A DNA stretch of 28,316 bases from a virus, in IMG/VR virus record IMGVR_UViG_3300030060_006852, positions 1,352 through 29,667 of that record. One strand, 5' to 3'. A model generated the notes under the pieces. It saw only the letters and a program-made list of their open reading frames with translations. It had not been told where the DNA came from and did no database searches. Position numbers and translations under genes: made by a program. Shown here piece after piece: positions 18,109-25,485 of the stretch (its first letter is position 1; every line of letters begins with the position of its first letter).

Positions 18109-19038
18109 TTATAACCATGACTGAGGTATATATCCAAACTCTTTGTGCCACTTCTGGTATACATCTTTCAATTTATTTTTGCCCCAATTTATATCTTCAT
18201 CTGATAGTTTTTGCAGATCAGCAGGTGTATTGTCGTTATTTACGCCAATATACGGACAGTATACATTTGCATTGATTTGATTGATTTCACACCCTAGAAA
18301 GTCACAGAGACCACTTTGATCGTACCAAAACTCTTCCATAACAATTGGGTAGGTCTCAAACACTTTTTTATAATTGTTATAGATCTTGATATAGTCGCAA
18401 TTGTGATCCAATCTTTTTGATCGCCAGTATTCAATACTATCCTTATACTTAGATACATCTACTGTTTGATCTCTCCACTCCATCGGACGTTGACCAGTAT
18501 TATGTTTATACTCTACTGACGCTTCAGAATACCACCTTCTCACTGGATCACGAAATATTATCGTTGCCTTAACAGTGAAGTGTTTTTCTAATTCATTTTT
18601 GATAGATGCAAGAAAATCAGAGGGTAAAACTGCATTACTATTTGAAAAGTCTGATAGTCCAATATATCCTTTCTTTTTGTACCTTTCCCATAGATCAAGA
18701 TGATATTTTATGTAAGTATGAATCGTTGTTCGTTTTTTAAAGATATTTTGCCAATATGTCGAATCAAGTGGAGTATACATGCTACTTGATACAATCTTGT
18801 GCACTTTTTGATTAGCAATGGCAGATTGCACTCTATAATTGTGTTTTTCGTCAAAATACCGTTTTGCTTGTTTTTGATTGGTTTGTAGAAGGAAAAGATA
18901 GTATAATATGTTGTTTTCATGAACTATGCCATGATGTGCAATTCTTTGACGACTGTGTAAGGTTTTGCAATAAGGTTTAGTTCCAGACCAAGACACACCT
19001 GCGTTTATTAGTAATAATGGTTTATTTGTTCCACTCAT
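18109..19038 (-). CDS. sulfotransferase-like protein, paralogue 1 (309 aa)
   Basis: PAPS-dependent sulfotransferases move sulfate onto a hydroxyl or amine. Two PAPS-binding signatures are present: the N-terminal 5'-phosphosulfate loop LINAGVSWSGTKP (residues 10-22) and the 3'-phosphate motif IIFRDPVRRWYSE (about 160-172, with Arg163, Arg167/168, Ser171). Between them, SDFSNSNAVLPSDFL (about 129-143) is shared with three of the other four paralogues in this window. The C-terminus keeps VMEEFWYDQSGLCDFLG and NVYCPYIG. I place the start at ATG 19036-19038, 17 bases inside the upstream paralogue; an ATG at 19074 would add 12 residues that do not fit the family. Probably cytoplasmic; the acceptor is unknown. 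Confidence 0.85.
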   Translation of the reverse strand: MSGTNKPLLLINAGVSWSGTKPYCKTLHSRQRIAHHGIVHENNILYYLFLLQTNQKQAKRYFDEKHNYRVQSAIANQKVHKIVSSSMYTPLDSTYWQNIFKKRTTIHTYIKYHLDLWERYKKKGYIGLSDFSNSNAVLPSDFLASIKNELEKHFTVKATIIFRDPVRRWYSEASVEYKHNTGQRPMEWRDQTVDVSKYKDSIEYWRSKRLDHNCDYIKIYNNYKKVFETYPIVMEEFWYDQSGLCDFLGCEINQINANVYCPYIGVNNDNTPADLQKLSDEDINWGKNKLKDVYQKWHKEFGYIPQSWL

Positions 19039-19945
19039 CTGGTACATATCCAAAGGTTTTCTCAAATTCGGCATATACTGACTTCATAAGTCTTGCACAG
19101 GTTTTATATTCATCATTAGTAATATCTACTTTATCTGAACTGTATTGATCACTCAAATATTCATATTTTGGTGGATTAGAACCCATGTCTGGGTAATACA
19201 CATTTTCATGTACTTTTGTAAAATTATATCCCAAAAAATCCGACAAATATCCCAATTCTTCTTTTTGTGTTTCTGGATTCCATAATTCTTCCATTACTAT
19301 CGCTCTTACATTCTCTACCCCCCATATAAGTGCATGTCTTCGATATATTGATGAATAATAAGCGTTAGGTTCAAAAGCACCAGACAACCACTTGTACATT
19401 ACTTGTATTGGTGTCATATCCCCGTATTCATGATTCTTTACACATTTATTTGCTACAGAAAACAATCTTCTGACAGGATCTCTAAATTGCATGGTTACTT
19501 TGATGTCAAAGTGTTCTAATAAAGCATCTTTTATCTCCATCATGAAAGGAATCGATAAAAGAGCATTTTGATTAGAGAAATCACCTACCCACTCGTAATC
19601 ATGCTTACAATTATCCCAATGTTTCTTGTAATACCAAATATAATTTTCTATCGACAAAGAATCGTAAAAAAATCGATTTTCTTCTTCTTTAGTCCACTTA
19701 CCCAAGACGTATGGAGATAAGTGAGTGAGTAAGTCTGGTTTTTTACGTTTTTTCGCAACATTCGGTTTAGGTCTTTTACCATCCAAACGAATATTGTCTT
19801 CACCCTCCATCATATTGAAAAGGTACATGTGTTCCTTGGTATGACCCGTATAAACACACTTATGATCCCATGATACAGTGTAATGGAAGGGTGATGTCGC
19901 AGAAAAACAAGTTCCCGTGTTTAGAAGTAGTTTTATTTTTCCCAT
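19022..19945 (-). CDS. sulfotransferase-like protein, paralogue 2 (307 aa)
   Basis: The same family as its neighbours. 5'-PSB loop: LLNTGTCFSATSPFHYTV (residues about 8-25). 3'-PB: VTMQFRDPVRRLFSVANK (about 150-167; Arg155, Arg159, Ser163). The GDFSNQNALL block (about 122-131) is present with a Gln in place of the usual Ser. The C-terminal part keeps VMEELWNPETQKEELGYLSDFLG and NVYYPDMGSNPPKYEYL, the latter resembling the 'YxPxxGxxxP' turn in paralogues 3 and 5. A Lys/Arg-rich stretch (about 58-70, PKPNVAKKRKKP) is peculiar to this copy. I choose ATG 19943-19945; an in-frame TTG two codons further up (19949-19951) is possible. It overlaps both neighbours by 13 and 17 bases. Substrate unknown. 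Confidence 0.85.
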   Translation of the reverse strand: MGKIKLLLNTGTCFSATSPFHYTVSWDHKCVYTGHTKEHMYLFNMMEGEDNIRLDGKRPKPNVAKKRKKPDLLTHLSPYVLGKWTKEEENRFFYDSLSIENYIWYYKKHWDNCKHDYEWVGDFSNQNALLSIPFMMEIKDALLEHFDIKVTMQFRDPVRRLFSVANKCVKNHEYGDMTPIQVMYKWLSGAFEPNAYYSSIYRRHALIWGVENVRAIVMEELWNPETQKEELGYLSDFLGYNFTKVHENVYYPDMGSNPPKYEYLSDQYSSDKVDITNDEYKTCARLMKSVYAEFEKTFGYVPDEWNK

Positions 19946-20850
19946 TGACAAGGTATGTAATTGAAATACGATTTAAAATTGTTATAAACCCATGCTAACT
20001 TATTTCTACCATATTGTAAATCATCATCTGTCAAATCTTGCATATCTGAACTCCATTGATCTCTGAGACCCTCAATTTCTGGTCTCTTTGTTCCCCTTTC
20101 TGGAAAATACACATTATCATGCATTTTTTCTATCTTCATACCAAGAAAGTCAGACAAACCGCTAGGATCTTCCCACACCTCTTCCATGATAACAGGATAC
20201 ACCTTGTTGAAAGCAGATTTCCAATTTTTCAAGTTAGAAATGTAGTCAGGCACCAAATATGGATCTGGATTATTTAATTTTGATTTCCAAAAAGAAATAC
20301 TGTCAGGATACTGCTTCTTTATCATCTGCCAGTGAGCTAGTTTTGCTGGATCTCTTATTTTCCACCCTTCATACGCTTTATCATTTTCTGTGCTCATTTT
20401 ATACCATGCTGAAATTTGCGAATATGATCTACGAACAGGATGCCTCCAAATCATTGTAATTCTTACATCAAATTCTTCTTCTAATGCAGGTGCTATCTCT
20501 TTTAGGAAGTAATCTGGTAGATCACCGTTGCTATTTGAGAAATCACAAACACCTCTATGACTATCTTTTACTTTACTCTTCATATACTCAATATACCATG
20601 GCAATGTGGTATTTTTTCTAACAAAATCAAACTTTCTATGTTTATGATCAGTGTGCCAATAGTATCTCGCATGAACTGGTTTATATTTTCTCTCATACAA
20701 GTAATATAACATATTAGGTTCTGTTGTTGAACCTTTTTTATCACTTGTGAAGTTATGGTGGCAATAACCTATGTTATCTAGAGTGTAGCATAGTGGTTTA
20801 GTGGCAGACCACCCTACCCCTGCGTTTATGTGGAGGATTGGTTTAGTCAC
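19933..20850 (-). CDS. sulfotransferase-like protein, paralogue 3 (305 aa)
   Basis: Clear PAPS motifs: HINAGVGWSATKPL (residues 7-20) as the 5'-PSB loop and MIWRHPVRRSYSQ (about 133-145; Arg136, Arg140/141, Ser144) as the 3'-PB. The Asp of the RDP motif is His here, unlike the other copies. The CDFSNSNGDLPDYF block is at 102-115. The C-terminal third (NVYFPERGTKRPEIEGLRDQW, then SSDMQDLTDDDLQYGRNKL) is strikingly like the plus-strand paralogue at 22472-23386 (DQYESDLEDLTHDDLVYGRRYL), so those two are probably the closest pair. The start is GTG at 20848-20850, overlapping the end of the 2OG-oxygenase gene by 8 bases. Probably a soluble cytoplasmic enzyme. It sits directly after a hydroxylase, which could supply the hydroxyl acceptor. 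Confidence 0.86.
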   Translation of the reverse strand: MTKPILHINAGVGWSATKPLCYTLDNIGYCHHNFTSDKKGSTTEPNMLYYLYERKYKPVHARYYWHTDHKHRKFDFVRKNTTLPWYIEYMKSKVKDSHRGVCDFSNSNGDLPDYFLKEIAPALEEEFDVRITMIWRHPVRRSYSQISAWYKMSTENDKAYEGWKIRDPAKLAHWQMIKKQYPDSISFWKSKLNNPDPYLVPDYISNLKNWKSAFNKVYPVIMEEVWEDPSGLSDFLGMKIEKMHDNVYFPERGTKRPEIEGLRDQWSSDMQDLTDDDLQYGRNKLAWVYNNFKSYFNYIPCQWEK

Positions 20851-21439
20851 AGTCTATAAAATAATCAAAGTCTATTCTATCTGGTCTTATTTTATCAGGA
20901 TCAGCAAAAAAAGTTGCAATAACTATTCTTTCATTACTTGAGACATATCTATGCCATGTCTTAGGTCTTGGATTGTGAGCAAACAGTCTATTTGGTTTCC
21001 AATCTACTTGCACTTCTTTTTTTGATGATTGATCAGGTCCATTGCTATTTCCGTCATCATTAGTAGATGGATTATCACACAAAATAGTGCCCACATTCTT
21101 TTCTGGACTCACATACAATATGGATGTATGAATTCTTGAAATATTGTCGATATGACATGGATATTCTGTATTGGGTGCCATGATTGCCCAATGATTTAAT
21201 TTCACTAACTTATCATATTTTTTATGATACTGAAAATTCATGATATCTTTGTTTATCTCAGGTATCAAATCATCTTTTACATATCTCACATATTTTCCAC
21301 GAGGTGTATTAGATCCAACTGTTTTGAATTTTTCAGACTCTATTTTTGCTAAGTCATTGATAATTTTAAATCTTTCTGGTGATAAAAAATTATCAACGAT
21401 TCCGTATTGCCAAGGATCTGAATATATCTGTAAATTCAT
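20843..21439 (-). CDS. 2-oxoglutarate/Fe(II)-dependent oxygenase
   Basis: A 198-residue single-domain oxygenase. The metal triad is visible as H96-x-D98 (EYPCHIDN) and H163 (PKTWHRY), with Arg171 (SSNERIVIATFF) as the likely 2-oxoglutarate-carboxylate binder. These lie on a double-stranded beta-helix-type scaffold (LNHWAIMAPN, HTSILYVSPE, RLFAHNPRPK, IVIATFFADP). The family hydroxylates a carbon of a peptide, sugar, lipid or nucleobase; marine phages often carry such genes. The N-terminus (residues 10-40) is the usual helical start of prolyl-hydroxylase-like members. The gene starts ATG 21437-21439, overlapping the sulfotransferase stop (ATGA), and ends inside the next sulfotransferase. This sandwiches it between two sulfotransferases; the substrate is probably shared with that pathway, which is inference. 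Confidence 0.85.
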   Translation of the reverse strand: MNLQIYSDPWQYGIVDNFLSPERFKIINDLAKIESEKFKTVGSNTPRGKYVRYVKDDLIPEINKDIMNFQYHKKYDKLVKLNHWAIMAPNTEYPCHIDNISRIHTSILYVSPEKNVGTILCDNPSTNDDGNSNGPDQSSKKEVQVDWKPNRLFAHNPRPKTWHRYVSSNERIVIATFFADPDKIRPDRIDFDYFIDCD

Positions 21440-22461
21440 AATTTATAATCTAATGCTTCTCCCCAATGTAAAGGAAGAGATCCATAATAATCTTTCCATT
21501 CATCGTAAATGTATTGACATTGTTTTTTTAACAAATAATATGTATCAGGTTTCAACTCAAGATTTTGACCATATGCTTGACATGGGACATCTTTATCAAA
21601 TTCTACATGATGACCTATATCTGGTGAATAAAGATTTTTCCATAAGTTGTCTATGGGATGATCTAAAAAATTAGATAATCCTTTTTTTGCGGTGCCGTCA
21701 TCTTCCCATAAATCTTCCATTGCAACAGCATAAACATTGTCCTTTCCAAAAACTTGATCTGCAAGTTTAATTTTCTTCATATAATCCTTAAACATTATTT
21801 CAATAGGTCCTGCATAAACTATTTGAAAATCATCAGGAATCTCTCCATCAGGATTTCGAGCATCAGGTAAAAGGTCAAGAGTCACTGTCCCATCTGAGCA
21901 TAGCCTTTTCTTCTTTTCCAAGAGAAAAAGAAATTCTGAGTAGGCACGACGAACAGGATCTCTTGTTATAAAAAGAAACTTTACATCAAACTCAAACATG
22001 AGTAATTTACAGAATTCCCTTAAATCTTTTCTAAATGCTTTATACCCTATACGACAATCACCCACAGACTTATAACCTTTACTAACTACATGATCATGGA
22101 GTGCGTGAAAAAAATCTAGTTGCTTTCTTTCCGATCTTTCACCACTCATGAGTTTATCAAAATGTGAAATTGGAAAATCATAAAGAGGTTCAAGGTCAAT
22201 AGCAAGATTCATGTTATGAGTAGCTGGTTTATATCTTTGGTGATTTTCCCAAGTTCCGTTTCTTACTCTATCGTAAAGATGTTTTAACATAGGTGATAAA
22301 TTAGGATCACCCCTATAACTTGGGTTACGTTCAGCACCAAGATATCTAAATTGTTTCGTATAACCAAAGTGTGCGTACTTTGCATTACGTTGAAGAGTAT
22401 ATACAAGTGGAGAGGTTGCACACCAACCAAATCCACCTACTAGGAGAATTTTTGGTTTCAT
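21436..22461 (-). CDS. sulfotransferase-like protein, divergent paralogue 4 (341 aa)
   Basis: This copy is the outlier of the five. The 5'-PSB loop LVGGFGWCATSPLVYTL (residues 7-23) and 3'-PB LFITRDPVRRAYSEF (163-177; Arg167, Arg171, Ser175) are intact, but the DFSNSN block of the other copies is replaced by VGDCRIGYKAFRKD (133-146). An extra segment of about 50 residues is present (residues 41-120, with NPSYRGDPNLSP). The C-terminus keeps VAMEDLWEDDGTAKKGLSNFLD and NLYSPDIGHH. The start ATG (22459-22461) is only 10 bases from the start of the divergent plus-strand sulfotransferase, with no room for two normal promoters. It probably works on a different acceptor from the others. The family assignment is firm. 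Confidence 0.85.
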   Translation of the reverse strand: MKPKILLVGGFGWCATSPLVYTLQRNAKYAHFGYTKQFRYLGAERNPSYRGDPNLSPMLKHLYDRVRNGTWENHQRYKPATHNMNLAIDLEPLYDFPISHFDKLMSGERSERKQLDFFHALHDHVVSKGYKSVGDCRIGYKAFRKDLREFCKLLMFEFDVKFLFITRDPVRRAYSEFLFLLEKKKRLCSDGTVTLDLLPDARNPDGEIPDDFQIVYAGPIEIMFKDYMKKIKLADQVFGKDNVYAVAMEDLWEDDGTAKKGLSNFLDHPIDNLWKNLYSPDIGHHVEFDKDVPCQAYGQNLELKPDTYYLLKKQCQYIYDEWKDYYGSLPLHWGEALDYKL

Positions 22462-22471
22462 AACTATATCT

Positions 22472-23386
22472 ATGAAGATAAGAACTCCCCTTATTATTGG
22501 TGCAGGGACGGGTTGGAGTGCTACAAGTCCACTTTATATGACTTTACAGTGCTCAAACAAATGTGCTCACGTTGGATTGAAAAAAGAAGATCATTTGTTG
22601 TATCATGTTTATAGTAATGATGCTTGGGAGTGGAGAAAACCAGATTATCAGGATCTCATAAGAGATTCAATGAGTCCAGTCTGGAAATATGAGTGGGGAA
22701 GACAGAGTAAATATGCTTTTCATAAAAATTTAGATGAAATTCATGAATTATACACAAAACCAACTCTTGACACTTATATCAATTACTATATTCGACATTA
22801 TCAAAGAGTAAAACACGAATATTCTTATGTTGCTGACTTTTCTAATAGTAATGCACAATTACCACTTAGTTTTTTAGAAAAAATTGCTCCAGAACTAAAA
22901 AAACACTTTAAAATTAAGGTTTTGATGATTTTTAGAGATCCAGTTCGCAGATTATACAGTGAGTTATCTCACAAATATCAAAATGACGAAAATTTACGCA
23001 AAAAATACCCAACTTCCAAAGATTATTACTGGAGTTATCTTAAGATAGGCAATTATAGCATAAATTGTGAGTATGTCAAGCGAATAAAGTATTATAAATC
23101 AGTTTTTGATACCACAACTATCATTTCTGAGGATCTTTGGGGTGAAAAGAACGATGCTTTAGCAAAACTTAGTAATTTTTTACAGTTTGACATCAAAAAC
23201 CTGTGGCCTAATTGCTATTATCCTGAAATGGGAACAAAAGCACCTCACTATGAGAACCTTGCTGACCAGTATGAGTCGGATTTAGAGGATTTGACCCATG
23301 ATGACTTGGTTTATGGTAGGAGATACCTTGCAAAATACTATGATGAGTGGTATAATTATTTTGGGACAACGCCTTGGAGGTGTTGA
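22472..23386 (+). CDS. sulfotransferase-like protein, paralogue 5 on opposite strand (304 aa)
   Basis: The only sulfotransferase on the plus strand. Motifs are complete: LIIGAGTGWSATSPL (7-21) and LMIFRDPVRRLYSE (151-164; Arg156, Arg160, Ser163), plus ADFSNSNAQLPLSFL (121-135) and the acidic block DQYESDLEDLTHDDL near the C-terminus. Residues 120-165 and the C-terminus are nearest to the minus-strand paralogue at 19933-20850. The ATG (22472-22474) sits 10 bases from the start of the minus-strand gene. I see no convincing sigma-70 or late promoter in front of it, so its transcription is unclear. The 3' end overlaps the SGNH-like gene on the other strand by 31 bases. The 'ATG GAT' orientation switch suggests an inversion during island assembly. 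Function as for its relatives. Confidence 0.86.
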   Translation: MKIRTPLIIGAGTGWSATSPLYMTLQCSNKCAHVGLKKEDHLLYHVYSNDAWEWRKPDYQDLIRDSMSPVWKYEWGRQSKYAFHKNLDEIHELYTKPTLDTYINYYIRHYQRVKHEYSYVADFSNSNAQLPLSFLEKIAPELKKHFKIKVLMIFRDPVRRLYSELSHKYQNDENLRKKYPTSKDYYWSYLKIGNYSINCEYVKRIKYYKSVFDTTTIISEDLWGEKNDALAKLSNFLQFDIKNLWPNCYYPEMGTKAPHYENLADQYESDLEDLTHDDLVYGRRYLAKYYDEWYNYFGTTPWRC

Positions 23387-23931
23387 GCGATCAAATTGTG
23401 ACCTTCTTTGCTAGGGTGACCAGTAACATAGTGTTTGGGGTGTGTTTCTGGAGTGCCGATCAGGTCATATAAGGTCACCATGTCACTCCAAGGCACCAAT
23501 TTTTTAAAAATGCAGTCATTTTGCACATTTTTTTCGGATCCTTCACTTGCTCTCCAAAAATAATGCGGAGTGTTTTGCAAATATTGCTCTAAAATATACA
23601 CATTCTTCCATAAATTATACATTCTCATCTCTTGAGAGTCCAAATACTTAAAAAATACCCTTGATTCTGTGTTTTTAGTCCAAGGAGTAATGTTCTTCCA
23701 ACCATTTTTATAGTACATAACTCTTCTTGGCACTGTAAATTGAGTTATAACGTAGTCTACATCAGGATATTTCTCTATATACTCTATAGTTTTCATGACA
23801 ATCATGTCATTTGACATTCCACACTCAGCAATATTCACGTGTTGCTTATAAAACTTTGTAGAAAACCTATCTGCTATACGATTTTCTAACTCATCACCGT
23901 ATGTTAGACTACATCCAGAGAATAAAATCAT
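23356..23931 (-). CDS. SGNH-hydrolase-like protein, paralogue 2 (191 aa)
   Basis: Same layout as paralogue 1: FSGCSLTYGDEL (Ser8 as candidate nucleophile, GCS), NIAECGMSND (Gly-Asn-Asp block), strand VITQFTVPRRVMYY, and block V TGHPSKEGHNLIAQ, with no Asp three residues before the first His. I place the start at ATG 23929-23931, because it gives MILFSGCSLTYG like the others. An upstream in-frame ATG would add 67 residues that are antisense to the neighbouring plus-strand gene and look non-homologous, so I reject it. The start codon shares two bases with the divergent plus-strand start (CATG). Its 3' end overlaps the plus-strand sulfotransferase by 31 bases. Substrate unknown. Confidence 0.76.
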   Translation of the reverse strand: MILFSGCSLTYGDELENRIADRFSTKFYKQHVNIAECGMSNDMIVMKTIEYIEKYPDVDYVITQFTVPRRVMYYKNGWKNITPWTKNTESRVFFKYLDSQEMRMYNLWKNVYILEQYLQNTPHYFWRASEGSEKNVQNDCIFKKLVPWSDMVTLYDLIGTPETHPKHYVTGHPSKEGHNLIAQHLQGVVPK

Positions 23932-24640
23932 GAATAAATTTGCATATTGGGGTGGAGTAAGAAGCGGAAAGATGCAAGTTTGGCAATTGTTTGAAATTAA
24001 TGGTAAAAAAACTGCTGTCTTACCACAATCAGGGAAAAAATGGCCTGCATATGCGATTATATATGGCAAAGAATATATGCAAATATACCATGAAGTAAAC
24101 GGAAAAATAAAAACTAAAATATGTAAACCCACTGTGTTTGAAAATGGAGTTTACAAAAATAATTTTCAAACAAACGGAGTTGATAGATACAAAGATTGGT
24201 CAAGAGACCCTCAAGTTTTATATCAATGCTTTAATAAAGTATTTGAACAAGATCTTATTATATGTCCGTATTTGTTGTTTGGATATCATGGAAGTAAGTA
24301 TGGTAAAATGGGAAATGAGGAGTATAATGTAATGATAAAAAACAGAAAACCAGATATGATTGTTGATCTTGATTATTCAATCAAGATGCTCAAGAAAAGA
24401 CGCAATATCATACCATATAAAAGCAACAAATCACATGAGACTTACATTTTTACAATGTGTCACCCAGATCCTTTAGTATGTTTAGAAAGGCAAAAACACA
24501 GCGTAGAACTTATTGATTTGACTAAAGAATTACTAACAGAGTATGATATACCTTACGAAATGTTTGATTTAGATAATCCAGATTACTCGATATTTGGTTT
24601 TGACAAATCTATACCCAAAGAATTATTTGATCAAAACTAG
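23930..24640 (+). CDS. unrecognised family protein, GKM/NIIPYK type (236 aa)
   Basis: A plus-strand homologue of the 375-residue protein at 16881-18008. Shared blocks are NKFAYWGGVRSGKMQVWQLFEING at the N-terminus (versus NYWATPNMGKMHLMQLIEIN), then DLIICPYLLFGYHG (versus VDIVFDPFSIMGRH), KKRRNIIPYK (versus KQRHNIIPYK), and DIPYEMFDLDNPDYSIFGFD near the C-terminus (versus ITPYYFNMDRDSYKDTFGFE). GGVRSGKM resembles a P-loop with Met in place of the last Ser/Thr. There is a CxxxxxxC pair (TMCHPDPLVCLE) that could be redox or structural. I do not recognise a function. The start shares bases 23930-23931 with the minus-strand SGNH start, and the end shares a CTAG with the minus-strand epimerase stop. 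The insert is therefore fitted base-by-base between minus genes. I find no obvious promoter in front. Confidence 0.72.
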   Translation: MNKFAYWGGVRSGKMQVWQLFEINGKKTAVLPQSGKKWPAYAIIYGKEYMQIYHEVNGKIKTKICKPTVFENGVYKNNFQTNGVDRYKDWSRDPQVLYQCFNKVFEQDLIICPYLLFGYHGSKYGKMGNEEYNVMIKNRKPDMIVDLDYSIKMLKKRRNIIPYKSNKSHETYIFTMCHPDPLVCLERQKHSVELIDLTKELLTEYDIPYEMFDLDNPDYSIFGFDKSIPKELFDQN

Positions 24641-25485
24641 GTTTTAGAAATATAAGACAATATTCGATCTTTAGCAACATATCCAAGTAATACAAATGCT
24701 TTAGTCATATCAGCATTACACACATCTAAATCATCTGGTGTGGGGTGTGTATATCTGTATGGACAATTGAATTGTTTTACAATCTCATCAACAGTTCGAG
24801 GAACACCAGTTCCCATATTGATTATTTCGTATGGATTACCCTTATGGCGATTGACAGCAAGCATGATACCTTCTACTAGATCATCCACATGAATAAAATT
24901 GCGAACACGATTACCTCTACCTCTTACAATGATTTCACCACTCTCAACCATCGCCTCGTATATTGATATCATCCCTTGCTGCATATCATTTTTATCTTGA
25001 TTGTCACCATAGCAATTATATATTCTCAAAGTATTACAAACCACCGATGGGTTTCGTTTAGAGAATACTTCAAGTATCTGTTCCGCTTGTAATTTATGAA
25101 CTCCATACCATGAAAGAGGTTTAGGGATATCAGTCTCCTTTGCTTTACCATTATTACCATAAACCGTCATACTACTCGCAAGGGTTATACTTTTTACATC
25201 ATAGTGTTCGCAAGCACTCAATAACCTTTGAGTTGTCAATACATTTCTTATAAAATCATTTGTAGGATTTTTTGCTGAACGCTCACCAGAACTCTGACCG
25301 CATAAGTGTATTATATGTTGTGGTTTATGATAATTTACCCATGATGTAAATTGTTCTGATGAACAATCTATTTGTTCATCGCAATCAAATATACCCTTAC
25401 TAAAATCATCTACTCTATACCCACCATATTTTTTCCAAAGGTTATATCCGATAAAACCTGCTCCACCTGTAATAAGTTTATACAT
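24637..25485 (-). CDS. extended SDR, NAD-dependent epimerase/dehydratase
   Basis: A 282-residue extended short-chain dehydrogenase. It has the Rossmann motif GGAGFIG (7-13), an NAD-site loop HIIHLCGQSS (57-66), Ser104/105 in TLASSMTVYG, and the catalytic Y127-x-x-x-K131 (SWYGVHKLQAEQ). It continues with LRIYNCYGDNQ and RVRNFIHVDDLVEGI, the usual family blocks of UDP-glucose 4-epimerase/dTDP-glucose dehydratase-like enzymes. It probably makes or rearranges a nucleotide sugar for the island's glycan work; the exact sugar cannot be read. The length is slightly short of the usual 310-350. The start ATG 25483-25485 overlaps the upstream SGNH stop by 8 bases. Its stop is the CTAG shared with the convergent gene. 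Confidence 0.9.
   Translation of the reverse strand: MYKLITGGAGFIGYNLWKKYGGYRVDDFSKGIFDCDEQIDCSSEQFTSWVNYHKPQHIIHLCGQSSGERSAKNPTNDFIRNVLTTQRLLSACEHYDVKSITLASSMTVYGNNGKAKETDIPKPLSWYGVHKLQAEQILEVFSKRNPSVVCNTLRIYNCYGDNQDKNDMQQGMISIYEAMVESGEIIVRGRGNRVRNFIHVDDLVEGIMLAVNRHKGNPYEIINMGTGVPRTVDEIVKQFNCPYRYTHPTPDDLDVCNADMTKAFVLLGYVAKDRILSYISKT

Noticed and set aside
23932-24132. Longer N-terminus of the minus-strand SGNH-like gene starting at 24132
   Set aside because: Those 67 residues are antisense to the 236-residue plus-strand gene, look hydrophobic and do not match paralogues, all of which begin directly at the IYFDGCS-type strand.
24409-24580. Glutaredoxin-like reading of the 236-residue protein (C..C then KELL..Y.IPYE..DLD)
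   Set aside because: The two cysteines are separated by six residues, not two, and the rest of the thioredoxin fold is not visible; the resemblance is too weak to call.
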